Made by a program: the position numbers and the translations under genes. A stretch of DNA of 64,000 nt from Bdellovibrio bacteriovorus W (GTDB taxonomy: Bacteria; Bdellovibrionota; Bdellovibrionia; Bdellovibrionales; Bdellovibrionaceae), in NCBI GenBank assembly GCA_000525675.1, contig CP002190.1:1550001-1614000 (forward strand). The letters run 5' to 3'. Below the pieces are notes generated by a model. That model had not been told where the DNA came from, did not search any database, and saw only the letters and a list, made by a program, of their open reading frames with translations. Below, piece after piece: positions 8,886 through 17,232 of the stretch. Numbering within the stretch: position 1 is the first letter of the stretch; each line of letters starts with the position of its first letter.

Positions 8886-9569
8886 ATGTCTGCTCAAAAA
8901 ATTTGGTTTGTTTTAAATGCCGGTCAAGTGACTGGCCCCTTTGATTCAAATGAAATTGAACACCAAGAGAACTTACTTGGTCAGGCACAGATTTGGGGTC
9001 GAGGACAAACAGAGTGGGTTAGCTACGATAAGTGGAAGAAAAACCTGCAATCTACCCAACAAATTCTCCCTGTTAAACAAGCAACTCCTACTCTCTGGAA
9101 ATTGAGAGTGGAAGGCAGAGAAAGAGAAACTCTACCTTACGATCAACTGATTAAGTTTTTAAAATCCAACACAGACTATGCAGTCATCGACGTATCCCCT
9201 GAAGGCAGTGATGCTTGGACAGAGGTTTTTGGAGTCCCGCGCATCGTTGAAGACTTAGGAATTACTCGCAGATCTCACCCTCGCGTCCCTATCGTGGGTA
9301 TTCTTAAATGCGAAGGTGCAAACGGCCCATTCCAGTGTCGCGTGATCTCTATCAGCGAAGGCGGTCTTGGCGTGAACGATGCCATCAATCTCAGCATTGG
9401 CATGAAGTTCACAGGAACCCTAGAAAGTCCCAATTTATTTTCTAAAATAGCTTCTACATTTGAAGTGGTCTATGTCGGAAAAGATGGTTATGCCGGCCTA
9501 CGATTTGTTGGTATCGCTGATGAGTCTAAAAACTCCATCATCGAATACGTGCGGAAGTTCACTTCTTAG
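8886..9569 (+). CDS. GYF_2-PilZ domain protein
   Basis: I choose the ATG at 8886 because AAGGGTG lies 8 nt upstream; the longer frame from 8853 has no site. Residues ~5-50 are a GYF_2 (DUF4339) domain (KIWFVLNAGQ, TGPFDSNEI, GRGQTEWVSY). Residues ~70-115 resemble a second, weaker one. Residues 129-227 are a PilZ c-di-GMP-binding domain. The RxxxR element is present (RSHPR, 129-133). The second element reads SISEGG, so the usual Asp/Asn of [D/N]xSxxG is Ser. Binding of c-di-GMP may be altered. GYF_2 domains bind proline-rich peptides in related proteins, so this is probably an adaptor responding to c-di-GMP. Confidence 0.85.
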   Translation: MSAQKIWFVLNAGQVTGPFDSNEIEHQENLLGQAQIWGRGQTEWVSYDKWKKNLQSTQQILPVKQATPTLWKLRVEGRERETLPYDQLIKFLKSNTDYAVIDVSPEGSDAWTEVFGVPRIVEDLGITRRSHPRVPIVGILKCEGANGPFQCRVISISEGGLGVNDAINLSIGMKFTGTLESPNLFSKIASTFEVVYVGKDGYAGLRFVGIADESKNSIIEYVRKFTS

Positions 9570-9703
9570 CATTAACAACGACTTTCCGAATCGCCAACCC
9601 CTGATAGAGCTTAGATCCGCGACTAGCTGTCCTTATTGCTTTCTTAGATTTTTCTTCTGAGTGGCTTTTTGTTTTGAGCTTTTGTCTTTAATGCGAAAAA
9701 AAC

Positions 9704-10468
9704 TTATCCTCTTTTAAAGCTTCCACGCAGCCCTAGTGTGGAGTTCCGTTTACCTTGAAAACCATCACGAATTATGAGTTCATAAGCGTTTTCTGTGAGG
9801 GCTCTTTTGAGTGCTCCTCGACAGGCGTAGGTTGAAAATAAGCAGTTTTCTTGGGAGGACTCTTTCAAGAGACGCTTTAGAAATTCTTCTTCCCATAGGT
9901 GCGGGGATGTCTTTGAACTGAAAGCATCGTACATGATTCCGCTATAGGTCTGCGTGAATACGGAATCCTGCAAAAGCGCCCCTTGAATGTCATTTACAGA
10001 TTTAAAGTGAAACTTTAAAAAGTTTTTCAAATCCTCGCTAGATAGACTTGTTCCCTGAATAATATAACTTAGAAGAAGATCATAAACACCTTGAACTTCG
10101 GGGTGTAAATCCACCTGTCCATAGAGCCATGCCATAAAAAACTCTTTTAACTCAGGGACACTTTCATAACTTGTAATACGCTTGATGTCCTGGGGAGCTT
10201 TACCTAACTGAAGGCTTTCTTTAGCAATGCACAGCTCAATGTATCCCAAGCCCAATCCGACAACTAAAAAACTTGGATTCTTCGTATTTTTAAGGACTTC
10301 TAATATCGGCTGAGAATAAATGATTTGTGTCTCTGCATTCGCCCCGCCGGAGTGATGCATGGACTCCCCTTTATATGTCGTAGGATCGACGGACTGTAAA
10401 AGTCTCAAGCTGGGGCTGCCATCCGCAGTAATTTCGATTTCAAAGCCGATATCTCTCCAGGTTTTCAT
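9704..10468 (-). CDS. MnmC N-domain-like methyltransferase (stand-alone)
   Basis: This 254-residue protein resembles the Methyltransf_30 domain, the methyltransferase half of MnmC, which methylates the aminomethyl group on wobble uridine 34 of some tRNAs. Seen features are the substrate-side motif SMHHSGGANAETQ, the SAM loop VVGLGLGYIEL, the DAFSSKTSPHLWEEEF segment (MnmC has DGFAPxxxPxxW) and a C-terminal TYACRGALKRAL followed by GFQGKRN. The FAD oxidase half of MnmC is absent. ATG at 10468 is preferred, with GAGGGA upstream; GTG at 10495 is the alternative. It is divergent from the radical SAM gene. Confidence 0.75.
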   Translation of the reverse strand: MKTWRDIGFEIEITADGSPSLRLLQSVDPTTYKGESMHHSGGANAETQIIYSQPILEVLKNTKNPSFLVVGLGLGYIELCIAKESLQLGKAPQDIKRITSYESVPELKEFFMAWLYGQVDLHPEVQGVYDLLLSYIIQGTSLSSEDLKNFLKFHFKSVNDIQGALLQDSVFTQTYSGIMYDAFSSKTSPHLWEEEFLKRLLKESSQENCLFSTYACRGALKRALTENAYELIIRDGFQGKRNSTLGLRGSFKRG

Positions 10469-10521
10469 AGCTGCGACTTCCCTCATTGACTTCACGCGAA
10501 AGAAACTTGTACATATCCATC

Positions 10522-11523
10522 ATGGAAAAAGGTTGGTTAGGTCTCCCCTATCACACAATAGCAGAACACTACAATAAACTCTTTGGCGAGAAGGTCTATA
10601 AGATTCCCGTTGCCGTGGTTGATGATTGTCCAAACCGTCGCGGCCTTAAGGGAATGCAGACTTGCGTATTTTGTGATGTCTGGGGATCTGCTGCCAATGC
10701 AGAATCCTTAACGATGGAGCTTCGTCAGCAGATCGAAACCTTCCATGGTCGCATTAGTAAACGCTATAATGCCAAAGCCTTTCTAATCTACTTTCAAGCC
10801 TATACAAACACTTTCACCAAGGTCTCAGCTCTGAGACATAACTTCGACGTGGCATTAAGCTATCCTTGGGTGAAAGGCTTCACGGTCGGCACACGCCCAG
10901 ACTGTCTTTCAAAGTCCGTTTTGGATTTGTGGCAAGAGTATCACGAGAAAAGTTTCGTGGCCGTAGAGTTAGGTGTACAGAGTTTCAACGATAAACAACT
11001 TGAATTCATGCGCAGAGGTCACACAGCAGAGGACTCCATCAAAGCTGTTCATAAGATTGCTGAGAGCACAAAGGTCGATTTAGGAATTCATTTGATCTTC
11101 GGAAACCCCGGCGAAACTGATGAGCAAATCATTGAAACAGCTAAGATTGTGAACGACTTGCCGATCACAAACGTGAAGCTTCACAATCTTCATGTGTTAA
11201 CGCAAACTCCCCTGGAAGAGATTTACCATAGGGGTGAATTCGATCCCATCGACTTTGAAACCTATGCGCGCAGAGTGGAGCTTTTCATTCAACACCTCAA
11301 CCCTCGCTTTGCCCTTCATCGCTTGGCAGCCTTTGCTCCGCGAGAAGAAGAGTTAGTTGCTCCTGCATGGACCGGCGATAAAATGCGCACACATCAGGGT
11401 ATTATTGACTATATACGGAGCCATTCTGCTTATCAGTCGCAGTTTTTTGCACCTCAATCCCAAGAAGAATCCCTCGCGCAAGAATTCTTGCGTCGAAAAT
11501 CCATCCCACTTGCGGAACTTTAG
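10522..11523 (+). CDS. TIGR01212/YhcC-family radical SAM protein
   Basis: This 333-residue protein carries the YhcC-type N terminus (LFGEKVYKIPVAVVDDCPNR) and the cluster motif C-x11-C-x2-C (CPNRRGLKGMQTCVFC) that should bind a [4Fe-4S] cluster for SAM cleavage. Downstream are family segments GTRPDCLSKSVLDLW, VELGVQSFNDKQLEFM, HLIFGNPGETDEQI and KLHNLHVLTQTPLE, covering the TIM-barrel. The reaction of YhcC proteins is not firmly known. ATG at 10522 is chosen by family length; the TTG at 10486 would add 12 unmatched residues. It is divergent from the MnmC-like methylase, which raises a tRNA-related role, but only by proximity. Confidence 0.88.
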   Translation: MEKGWLGLPYHTIAEHYNKLFGEKVYKIPVAVVDDCPNRRGLKGMQTCVFCDVWGSAANAESLTMELRQQIETFHGRISKRYNAKAFLIYFQAYTNTFTKVSALRHNFDVALSYPWVKGFTVGTRPDCLSKSVLDLWQEYHEKSFVAVELGVQSFNDKQLEFMRRGHTAEDSIKAVHKIAESTKVDLGIHLIFGNPGETDEQIIETAKIVNDLPITNVKLHNLHVLTQTPLEEIYHRGEFDPIDFETYARRVELFIQHLNPRFALHRLAAFAPREEELVAPAWTGDKMRTHQGIIDYIRSHSAYQSQFFAPQSQEESLAQEFLRRKSIPLAEL

Positions 11524-11802
11524 GTTTCTGCCTAAGGCCGCAGGGCCAAATTTAAGATCTTGTAAGATCTGTACAGATTGAACTCCTCAAAAAACAGCTA
11601 AAGACAGAGTTTTCAAGCTGGACTTAAGTTTTGAGAGGAAGATTTTAAAATTCTTGCCCTAAATGTTTGCAGTACTTCCCTGTCAAGAATATTGGGAAAG
11701 TGCTTAATTGATGGGCAACGTCACAGAAAACTTAGCGTTAAATGCAAAAATGTAGTTGATTCTTTGTCGAATCCCTTACAAAGTTGAAATTGAGATCGAC
11801 AC

Positions 11803-11953
11803 CGCCTTATGGACAAGGCGCCTGCATCGAACCCCTAGATATAGGGGTTACCTTAGAAACTCAGTTCAACGACTGAGACATAATAAGGAACAGCGTAGGG
11901 GAGGTTTGCGGAACTAAAAAGCCGAACACATCGCTAAGGATTAGCACTCAGTC
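11803..11953 (+). promoter_or_regulatory. Multi-hairpin nrdA leader with mutually exclusive pairings
   Basis: Successive stems: CGCCTT/AAGGCG (11803-11820), AACCCCTA/TAGGGGTT (11830-11849), CTCAGT/ACTGAG (11860-11877), an outer AGCG/CGCT (11892-11935) enclosing GTTTG/CGAAC (11904-11927), and GCTAA/TTAGC (11933-11945). The strand 11871-11877 GACTGAG can pair with 11860-11865 or, over 7 bp, with CTCAGTC at 11947-11953. CGCT is shared between two stems. Such alternatives are typical of riboswitches and attenuators. I do not recognise a known class. Confidence 0.45.
11830..11849. promoter_or_regulatory. NrdR-box-like palindrome
   Basis: AACCCCTAGATATAGGGGTT contains CTAGATATAG, which matches 9 of 10 core positions of the NrdR box (CwAtATaTwG within acaCwAtATaTwGtgt, consensus from memory). 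NrdR represses ribonucleotide reductase genes when dATP is high. The outer bases are C/G rather than the usual aca/tgt, and I found no second box at the usual spacing, so this is tentative. Confidence 0.35.
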
Positions 11954-12033
11954 TCAAACAATACATACATTATTATACCACAACCAAAGCCTGAACTTTT
12001 ACGAGGGGTAAATTTTCGGGAGGGATTTTTTTT

Positions 12034-12050
12034 GCCCAAAAGGATTGGGC
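12034..12050 (+). promoter_or_regulatory. Hairpin adjoining the nrdA ribosome-binding site
   Basis: GCCCAA / TTGGGC with loop AAGGA ends one base before AGAGGGG, the nrdA ribosome site, and is preceded by eight T. The loop purines could affect ribosome loading. Confidence 0.4.
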
Positions 12051-12064
12051 AGAGGGGATACATC

Positions 12065-14476
12065 ATGTTGGAAACAACAGCTCATGTGATGAGAGTGAAA
12101 AAGAGAGACGGCAGCCTAGAGCCAGTAGACGTTACGAAAATCGTAGAACGTGTTACTCGCAACTGCCAGGGTTTAACACAAGTAGATCCACTACGTGTTG
12201 CAACTCGCGCGATCAGCGGTCTCTATGACGGTGCTACAACAAATGAATTGGATAACCTTTGTATCCAAACAGCTTCTTTGCTTATTGGTGAAGAACCTGA
12301 ATACTCTCGCCTTGCGGCTCGCCTTCTATCTATCTATATTGATGAAGAAGTTCGCTCACAAAAAATCCAGTCTTTTGCAGACTCTGTAACTTTTGGTTAC
12401 AACAACGGTCTTTTAGCTAAGACAACTTATGACTTCGTAGAAACTCACAAAGCGGCTCTTTGCGCGGCTATTGAGCCATACCGCACTGATCGTTTTGAGT
12501 ATTTCGGTCTTAGAACTGTTTATGACCGCTATCTATTAAAAAACCCATCTTCTCGTCAGGTTTTTGAAACTCCACAGTACTTCTTTATGAGAGTTGCTTG
12601 TGGTCTTGCACAAAACGTTGATGAAGCTATTGAATTCTATCGTTTGATTTCTTCACACGATTACTTGGCTTCAACTCCAACCCTTTTCAACTCTGGAACC
12701 CTTCGTCCACAGATGTCTTCTTGCTATCTGTTGGATTCTCCAGAAGATGATTTGAAAGCTATCTACAATAAATATACAGACATTGCCCTTCTGTCTAAGT
12801 TTGCTGGTGGTATTGGCGTTGCTTACTCTCGCGTACGTTCACGTGGTTCTTTAATCAAAGGAACTAACGGTCACTCTAACGGAATTATCCCATGGTTGAA
12901 AACGATGGACTCTTCTATCGCTGCTGTAAACCAAGGTGGTAAGCGTAAAGGTGCAGCGTGTGTGTACCTAGAGACTTGGCATGCGGACATCGAGGAGTTC
13001 CTTGAACTTCGCGACAACACAGGTGACGAAGCTAAACGTACTCATAACTTGAATCTTGCGAACTGGGTTCCAGATCTATTTATGAAACGTGTAGAAACTG
13101 ACGGAATGTGGTCTTTATTTGATCCAAACAAAGTTCCTCATTTCGTCGACACATTCGGCCCTGAGTTTGAAGCTGCTTATGAAAAAGCAGAAGCCGAAGG
13201 TATGTTCGTGAAGCAAGTAAAAGCTCGTGAACTTTACTCTCGTATGATGAAAACTCTTGCGCAAACTGGCAACGGTTGGATGACGTTTAAAGATGCTGCC
13301 AACATGAAAGCGAATCAAACTGGTGAACCAGGAAACGTGATTCACCTTTCCAACCTGTGCACAGAGATTCTTGAAGTTACTTCTAAAGATGAAACTGCTG
13401 TTTGTAACTTAGGTTCTATCAACCTAAGCCGTCACGTTGAAAATGGCTCTTTCAATTTCGAAAAACTTGCGAAATCTGTTCGCACGGCTGTGAAGTATCT
13501 AGATCGCGTTGTTGATATCAACTTCTACCCTATTCAAACTGCTCAGGACTCTAACCATAAATGGCGTCCAGTTGGTTTAGGTGTAATGGGTCTTCAGGAT
13601 GCTTTCTTCCAATTGAAACTTCCATTTGACTCTGCGGCAGCACGTGATCTTTCTGCAAAAATCCAAGAAGAAATCTATTACAATGCCCTTGTAACTTCTT
13701 GTGAGCTTGCTGAAAAACACGGTGCGCACGGTGCTTTCGAACAAACGAAAGCTGCTAAAGGTCTTCTTCAGTACGACCTTTGGGGTGTAACGCCATCTCA
13801 GCCAGAGCGTTTTGAAAAACTTAAAGAGCGCATTAAACAATTTGGTTTAAGAAACTCTTTGATGATTGCTATTGCTCCGACTGCAACTATCGCATCTATC
13901 GTGGGTTGCTACGAAGCTATCGAACCACAAGTTTCTAACTTGTTTAAACGCGAGACTCTTTCTGGAGAGTTTATGCAAATCAACAAGTACCTAGTTGCTG
14001 ACTTGAAAGCTCTAGGACTATGGAACGAAGACGTTCGTAACGAAATCAAACTTCATGACGGTTCAATCCAAGAAGTCGCTGCAATTCCACCGGAGTTGAA
14101 AGAGCTTTACAGAACTGTTTGGGAAATCCCAATGAAGTCTTTGATCGATATGGCAGCTGCTCGCGGAGCCTTCATCGACCAAGCTCAATCTTTGAACTTG
14201 TTCATGGAAAGCCCTACAATCGGAAAAGTTTCCTCAATGTACATGTACGCTTGGAAACAAGGTATTAAAACGACTTATTACCTACGCTCTCGTCCTGCGA
14301 CGAAAATCGCTAAAACGACGGTTCGTATGAATAATAATGGAACGGTTGCAGCTTCTAGCACTCCACAAACAATGGATGCTTCAGCGCCAGCTCCAGAAGC
14401 TAAAAAGACTTACACTGACGAAGAAGTGATTGCTTGTTCTCTGGAAAATCCAGAGGCATGCGAAGCTTGTCAGTAA
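12065..14476 (+). CDS. nrdA: Class I ribonucleoside-diphosphate reductase, alpha subunit
   Basis: This 803-residue subunit reduces NDPs to dNDPs with NrdB. The start is ATG 12065 with GAGGGG 8 nt upstream; an upstream TTG (12032) lies in the leader hairpin. An ATP-cone occupies about 5-95 and suggests dATP feedback. Active-site residues are visible: Cys220 (SSCYLLD), Asn430-Cys432-Glu434 (NLCTE), Cys447 (AVCNLGSINL) and the Tyr738-Tyr739 radical-transfer pair (TTYYLRSRP). The redox Cys pair at the C terminus is Cys799/Cys802 (EACEACQ). All features fit an active class I enzyme. nrdB follows 88 bases later, with a terminator between them. Confidence 0.97.
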   Translation: MLETTAHVMRVKKRDGSLEPVDVTKIVERVTRNCQGLTQVDPLRVATRAISGLYDGATTNELDNLCIQTASLLIGEEPEYSRLAARLLSIYIDEEVRSQKIQSFADSVTFGYNNGLLAKTTYDFVETHKAALCAAIEPYRTDRFEYFGLRTVYDRYLLKNPSSRQVFETPQYFFMRVACGLAQNVDEAIEFYRLISSHDYLASTPTLFNSGTLRPQMSSCYLLDSPEDDLKAIYNKYTDIALLSKFAGGIGVAYSRVRSRGSLIKGTNGHSNGIIPWLKTMDSSIAAVNQGGKRKGAACVYLETWHADIEEFLELRDNTGDEAKRTHNLNLANWVPDLFMKRVETDGMWSLFDPNKVPHFVDTFGPEFEAAYEKAEAEGMFVKQVKARELYSRMMKTLAQTGNGWMTFKDAANMKANQTGEPGNVIHLSNLCTEILEVTSKDETAVCNLGSINLSRHVENGSFNFEKLAKSVRTAVKYLDRVVDINFYPIQTAQDSNHKWRPVGLGVMGLQDAFFQLKLPFDSAAARDLSAKIQEEIYYNALVTSCELAEKHGAHGAFEQTKAAKGLLQYDLWGVTPSQPERFEKLKERIKQFGLRNSLMIAIAPTATIASIVGCYEAIEPQVSNLFKRETLSGEFMQINKYLVADLKALGLWNEDVRNEIKLHDGSIQEVAAIPPELKELYRTVWEIPMKSLIDMAAARGAFIDQAQSLNLFMESPTIGKVSSMYMYAWKQGIKTTYYLRSRPATKIAKTTVRMNNNGTVAASSTPQTMDASAPAPEAKKTYTDEEVIACSLENPEACEACQ

Positions 14477-14487
14477 CCCTCAAAACA

Positions 14488-14522
14488 AAAAGGCCCGCTC
14501 TTGGGCGGAGCCTTTTTTTTTA
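14488..14522 (+). terminator. Intrinsic terminator between nrdA and nrdB
   Basis: AGGC-CCGC-TCTTG-GGCGGA-GCCT hairpin followed by nine T. It may be partial, letting some transcripts enter nrdB. Confidence 0.88.
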
Positions 14523-14564
14523 AATATCTAATTATCTCACAAGAGTGAAGAAAGTGATTGAGTC

Positions 14565-15563
14565 ATGCTTTTAAATCCAGGTTTTAATCTTACACTTCGT
14601 CCAATGAAATACCCTGTTTTCTACGAAATGTACAAAAACGGTATCAAGAACACTTGGACTGTGGATGAAGTTGATTTCTCAACAGACGTTAACGATCTAC
14701 ACACTAAAATGTCTCCAGCAGAGCGCCACCTTATTTCTCGTCTAGTTGCTTTCTTTGCAACGGGTGACTCTATTGTTGGTAATAACCTTGTATTGAATCT
14801 TTATAAACACGTAAACTCTCCAGAAGGTCGTATGTACCTTTCTCGTCAGCTTTACGAAGAAGCTTTGCACGTTCAGTTCTATCTAACTCTTTTGGATACT
14901 TACATTCCAAATCCAGAAGAAAGAACTGAAGCGTTTGCTGCTATTGAAAACATTCCTTCTATTAAGAAAAAAGCAGACTTCTGCTTTAAGTGGATGGATT
15001 CCATCAACGAGCTAGAAGAACTAAGAACTCTTGAAGATCGCCGTCGCTTTATCATGAACATGGTGTGTTTTGCGACTTGTGTAGAAGGTCTATTCTTCTA
15101 TGCAGCTTTTGCTTACGTTTATTTCTTGCGCTCAAAAGGTCTTTTATCGGGCCTAGCATCTGGTACTAACTGGGTATTCCGTGACGAGTCTATGCACATG
15201 GCTTTTGCGATTGAAGTTATTAAGACTGCGCGTAAAGAAGAGCCAGAGCTTTTCAACTCGCAAATGGAAGACATGGTTACGCAAATGCTTGAAGACGCTA
15301 TTGAGTGTGAGATGGAATTTGCAAACGACGTTCTACACCTAGGTGTAGCAGGTCTTTCGCCAAAAGATATGCGTCAATACCTAGAGTATTGTGCGGACCA
15401 ACGTTTAGAGAGCTTAAACATTGCTCCTCGTTACAACGTATCTAATCCGTTCTCTTTCATGGAACTTCAAGATATGCAGGAATTAGCAAACTTCTTCGAA
15501 AGACGTGTGTCAGCTTACCAAGTTGGTGTGAGCGGTGCAGTTTCTTTTGACGAATCATTCTAA
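14565..15563 (+). CDS. nrdB: Class I ribonucleoside-diphosphate reductase, beta subunit
   Basis: This 332-residue ferritin-like subunit holds the diiron-tyrosyl radical cofactor. The metal ligands are present: Asp68 (ATGDSIVG), Glu99 and His102 (YEEALHVQFY), Glu174 (TCVEGLFF), Glu208 and His211 (RDESMHMAF). Tyr106 sits exactly four residues after His102, the spacing of the radical Tyr122 in E. coli, so this is a tyrosyl-radical enzyme and not the Phe-substituted class Ic. The C-terminal tail (VSFDESF) is acidic, as needed to dock NrdA. The ribosome site is weak (GAGT). Confidence 0.96.
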   Translation: MLLNPGFNLTLRPMKYPVFYEMYKNGIKNTWTVDEVDFSTDVNDLHTKMSPAERHLISRLVAFFATGDSIVGNNLVLNLYKHVNSPEGRMYLSRQLYEEALHVQFYLTLLDTYIPNPEERTEAFAAIENIPSIKKKADFCFKWMDSINELEELRTLEDRRRFIMNMVCFATCVEGLFFYAAFAYVYFLRSKGLLSGLASGTNWVFRDESMHMAFAIEVIKTARKEEPELFNSQMEDMVTQMLEDAIECEMEFANDVLHLGVAGLSPKDMRQYLEYCADQRLESLNIAPRYNVSNPFSFMELQDMQELANFFERRVSAYQVGVSGAVSFDESF

Positions 15564-15593
15564 TTTTTAGAGAATAGTTTGAACTTCAAAAAT

Positions 15594-15622
15594 AAAAGGG
15601 GAGTTTTGCTCCCCTTTTTTTA
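15594..15622 (+). terminator. Intrinsic terminator after nrdB
   Basis: GGGGAG-TTTTG-CTCCCC with flanking A and T runs. Confidence 0.92.
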
Positions 15623-15653
15623 TTCCTTTAAAGGAACTTAAAAGAGGACCGTT

Positions 15654-16613
15654 TTGAGAGCTCCGATCGCGTGGATTTTATTCTTTTTGATGTGCTTTGT
15701 TTTTGGATACTTCCAAGGCTCCAGCACTGAACCCATCACAAAGAATTCTCTGTCAGCATCTCAAAAAATACAGGTCCTACTAACTGACGAAGCGTTTCTT
15801 CCTGAAGATTTAAGAAAAAACATCGAACAAGAATTGAACATTCAGTTTTCCACCATCATCACACGCGACTGGAATAAAATCTTAGCCTCAAGCATCGCAA
15901 GTCCTGGGGCCGACCTTATCTTGCTTCCCCGCAACTGGGCGATCACCCTAGAGCAGCAAAATCTCTTAATAGATATTGATGCCTCTTTACCCCTTCTTAA
16001 AGATCGACTTTTTGCAGATTTTAAAATTTCTAAAGAAGGATTTTTCTTTTTCCCGCTCTTTTGGTTAAAAACATCGATCTTTACAAAACACTCTGAATCT
16101 TTCAGTGACTTTTTAAGGAATAAGAAACAAGGCACTTTGTTTTTATTGGCCGACGAAGATTTAATCTTACGTCACTTTGAGATGTGGGAATCACAAGGTG
16201 TTTTACCTTTGGTTCAAGAAAAGAAGATCCTCACTCTACAGCTTGACGAACTTGAGCGACAAGTTCCGGAAAACTCTGCGGTGGAAATGCCCATTCGAAC
16301 TCCTGAGGGACGTTTGGAGTCCGATCCTCTAAGTGCTCTTTTAGTTTGGGGCGCTGTGATTCCAGCAAGCGCTTCGCAACCCGGCTTGGCTTTAAAAGTT
16401 TTAAACTCTCTTTCAGAAAAAAAAATCCAAGAGCAGCTTCTTCTAAAAACACCTTTTAACTCAACCCTTTTAGATGTCACGGGATTTGAAATTCCAACGT
16501 CTCGTAGGGGCGATTTTATTCGCGAATTAAAATTAAAAAATACGATTATTTTAGATTCTAAGAATATCGACGCACAAAAGATCTTAAGAGATAAGTACGG
16601 ATTTCTGCTTTAA
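15654..16613 (+). CDS. Membrane-anchored periplasmic-binding-like protein
   Basis: This 319-residue protein starts with TTG at 15654, with AGAGGA 7 nt upstream. Residues 1-22 are a hydrophobic anchor or signal segment (IAWILFFLMCFVFGYF) without a lipobox. The rest resembles a type 2 solute-binding fold: an early strand IQVLLTDEAFLP, the DLILLPRNWAI stretch and a C-terminal LALKVLNSLSEKK helix, in the style of family 1 extracellular binding proteins. No transporter genes are adjacent. The binding-protein call is fold-level inference only. Confidence 0.55.
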   Translation: MRAPIAWILFFLMCFVFGYFQGSSTEPITKNSLSASQKIQVLLTDEAFLPEDLRKNIEQELNIQFSTIITRDWNKILASSIASPGADLILLPRNWAITLEQQNLLIDIDASLPLLKDRLFADFKISKEGFFFFPLFWLKTSIFTKHSESFSDFLRNKKQGTLFLLADEDLILRHFEMWESQGVLPLVQEKKILTLQLDELERQVPENSAVEMPIRTPEGRLESDPLSALLVWGAVIPASASQPGLALKVLNSLSEKKIQEQLLLKTPFNSTLLDVTGFEIPTSRRGDFIRELKLKNTIILDSKNIDAQKILRDKYGFLL

Positions 16614-16674
16614 ACTTTGGACGAAAAGTCTTCGCAGCCCGAGTTTTAAACAACTTAGGCTGATAAAAAATAAA

Positions 16675-17163
16675 CTAAAATTGAATACTAAAGTTAGCTT
16701 TTCCTTGGGCAGCATTCGTCACGTCGTTAGAACCGTCTTTTCCGATGATTTGCACGCGATATGAAAAGTATCCAGTGGATGGAGCTGGGATCCCCACTGA
16801 GAATCGCCCGCTCTTACATTTTGCTACATTCACCAAGGTCGCCGAAGCAGCATTCAGGTCATAAATTTGAATGGGTGTCGCTGTATTACCATTCATTCTT
16901 GAAAACTCAAGTCGGTGATCTGAGTAAGTGGAGGGATAACAATCTCCACTGATTTCAGCAAGGTCTCTGCCTGCTGCTGGAATAGAAGTCGTATGAACTC
17001 TCGCCATGAGTTCTTGAGGAAGCGGATCTTTATTTACGATGTGTTGAGTAGGATCGGACCTCTGATCTGTTAAAAGAGAAGTCCCGTCGATGGGAGTACA
17101 AGCACTCAATGGGATGAGCAAAAGCAGAGAGCCTGCAAAATTGCGCAAAACTGTGTAATTCAT
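16675..17163 (-). CDS. Small predicted lipoprotein, unknown function
   Basis: This is a 162-residue protein. Residues 1-22 form a signal peptide with lipobox LSAC (MNYTVLRNFAGSLLLLIPL then SAC). The mature part has one central and one later Cys (GDCYPSTY, VAKCKSG) that could form a disulfide, and beta-rich C-terminal strands (YFSYRVQIIGKDG). ATG 17163 has GGGGGA just upstream. It is convergent with the preceding plus-strand gene and downstream of the HTTM gene by 69 bases. I do not recognise it. Confidence 0.65.
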   Translation of the reverse strand: MNYTVLRNFAGSLLLLIPLSACTPIDGTSLLTDQRSDPTQHIVNKDPLPQELMARVHTTSIPAAGRDLAEISGDCYPSTYSDHRLEFSRMNGNTATPIQIYDLNAASATLVNVAKCKSGRFSVGIPAPSTGYFSYRVQIIGKDGSNDVTNAAQGKANFSIQF

Positions 17164-17232
17164 ATGTCCCCCAAAAGCAGTCTTTAGAATAAACGATCTA
17201 GCTTTGTCTCAAAACTAGTTTGGACTATTTTT

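Larger units (their letters stand above)
11524..12064 (+). other. 541-base gap upstream of nrdA: long structured leader
   Basis: No ORF is supported. The left part (11550-11566) has a near-palindrome AGATCTTGTAAGATCT just after the radical SAM gene. The right part carries at least five hairpins (11803-11945), a NrdR-like palindrome, and a hairpin touching the nrdA ribosome site. I could not place a convincing -35/-10 pair, so whether all hairpins are transcribed is open. Confidence 0.5.

Noticed and set aside
10486-10521. TTG start for the YhcC-like protein
   Set aside because: No ribosome site; the ATG at 10522 matches the family length.
11873-11900. TPP-riboswitch-like words CTGAGA and CAGCGTAGGG upstream of nrdA
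   Set aside because: The two words are only about 12 bases apart and CTGAGA lies in a hairpin; a TPP riboswitch needs about 40 bases between them and the ACCTGAT...AATGCCAGCG core, which is absent. The downstream gene is also not a thiamine gene.
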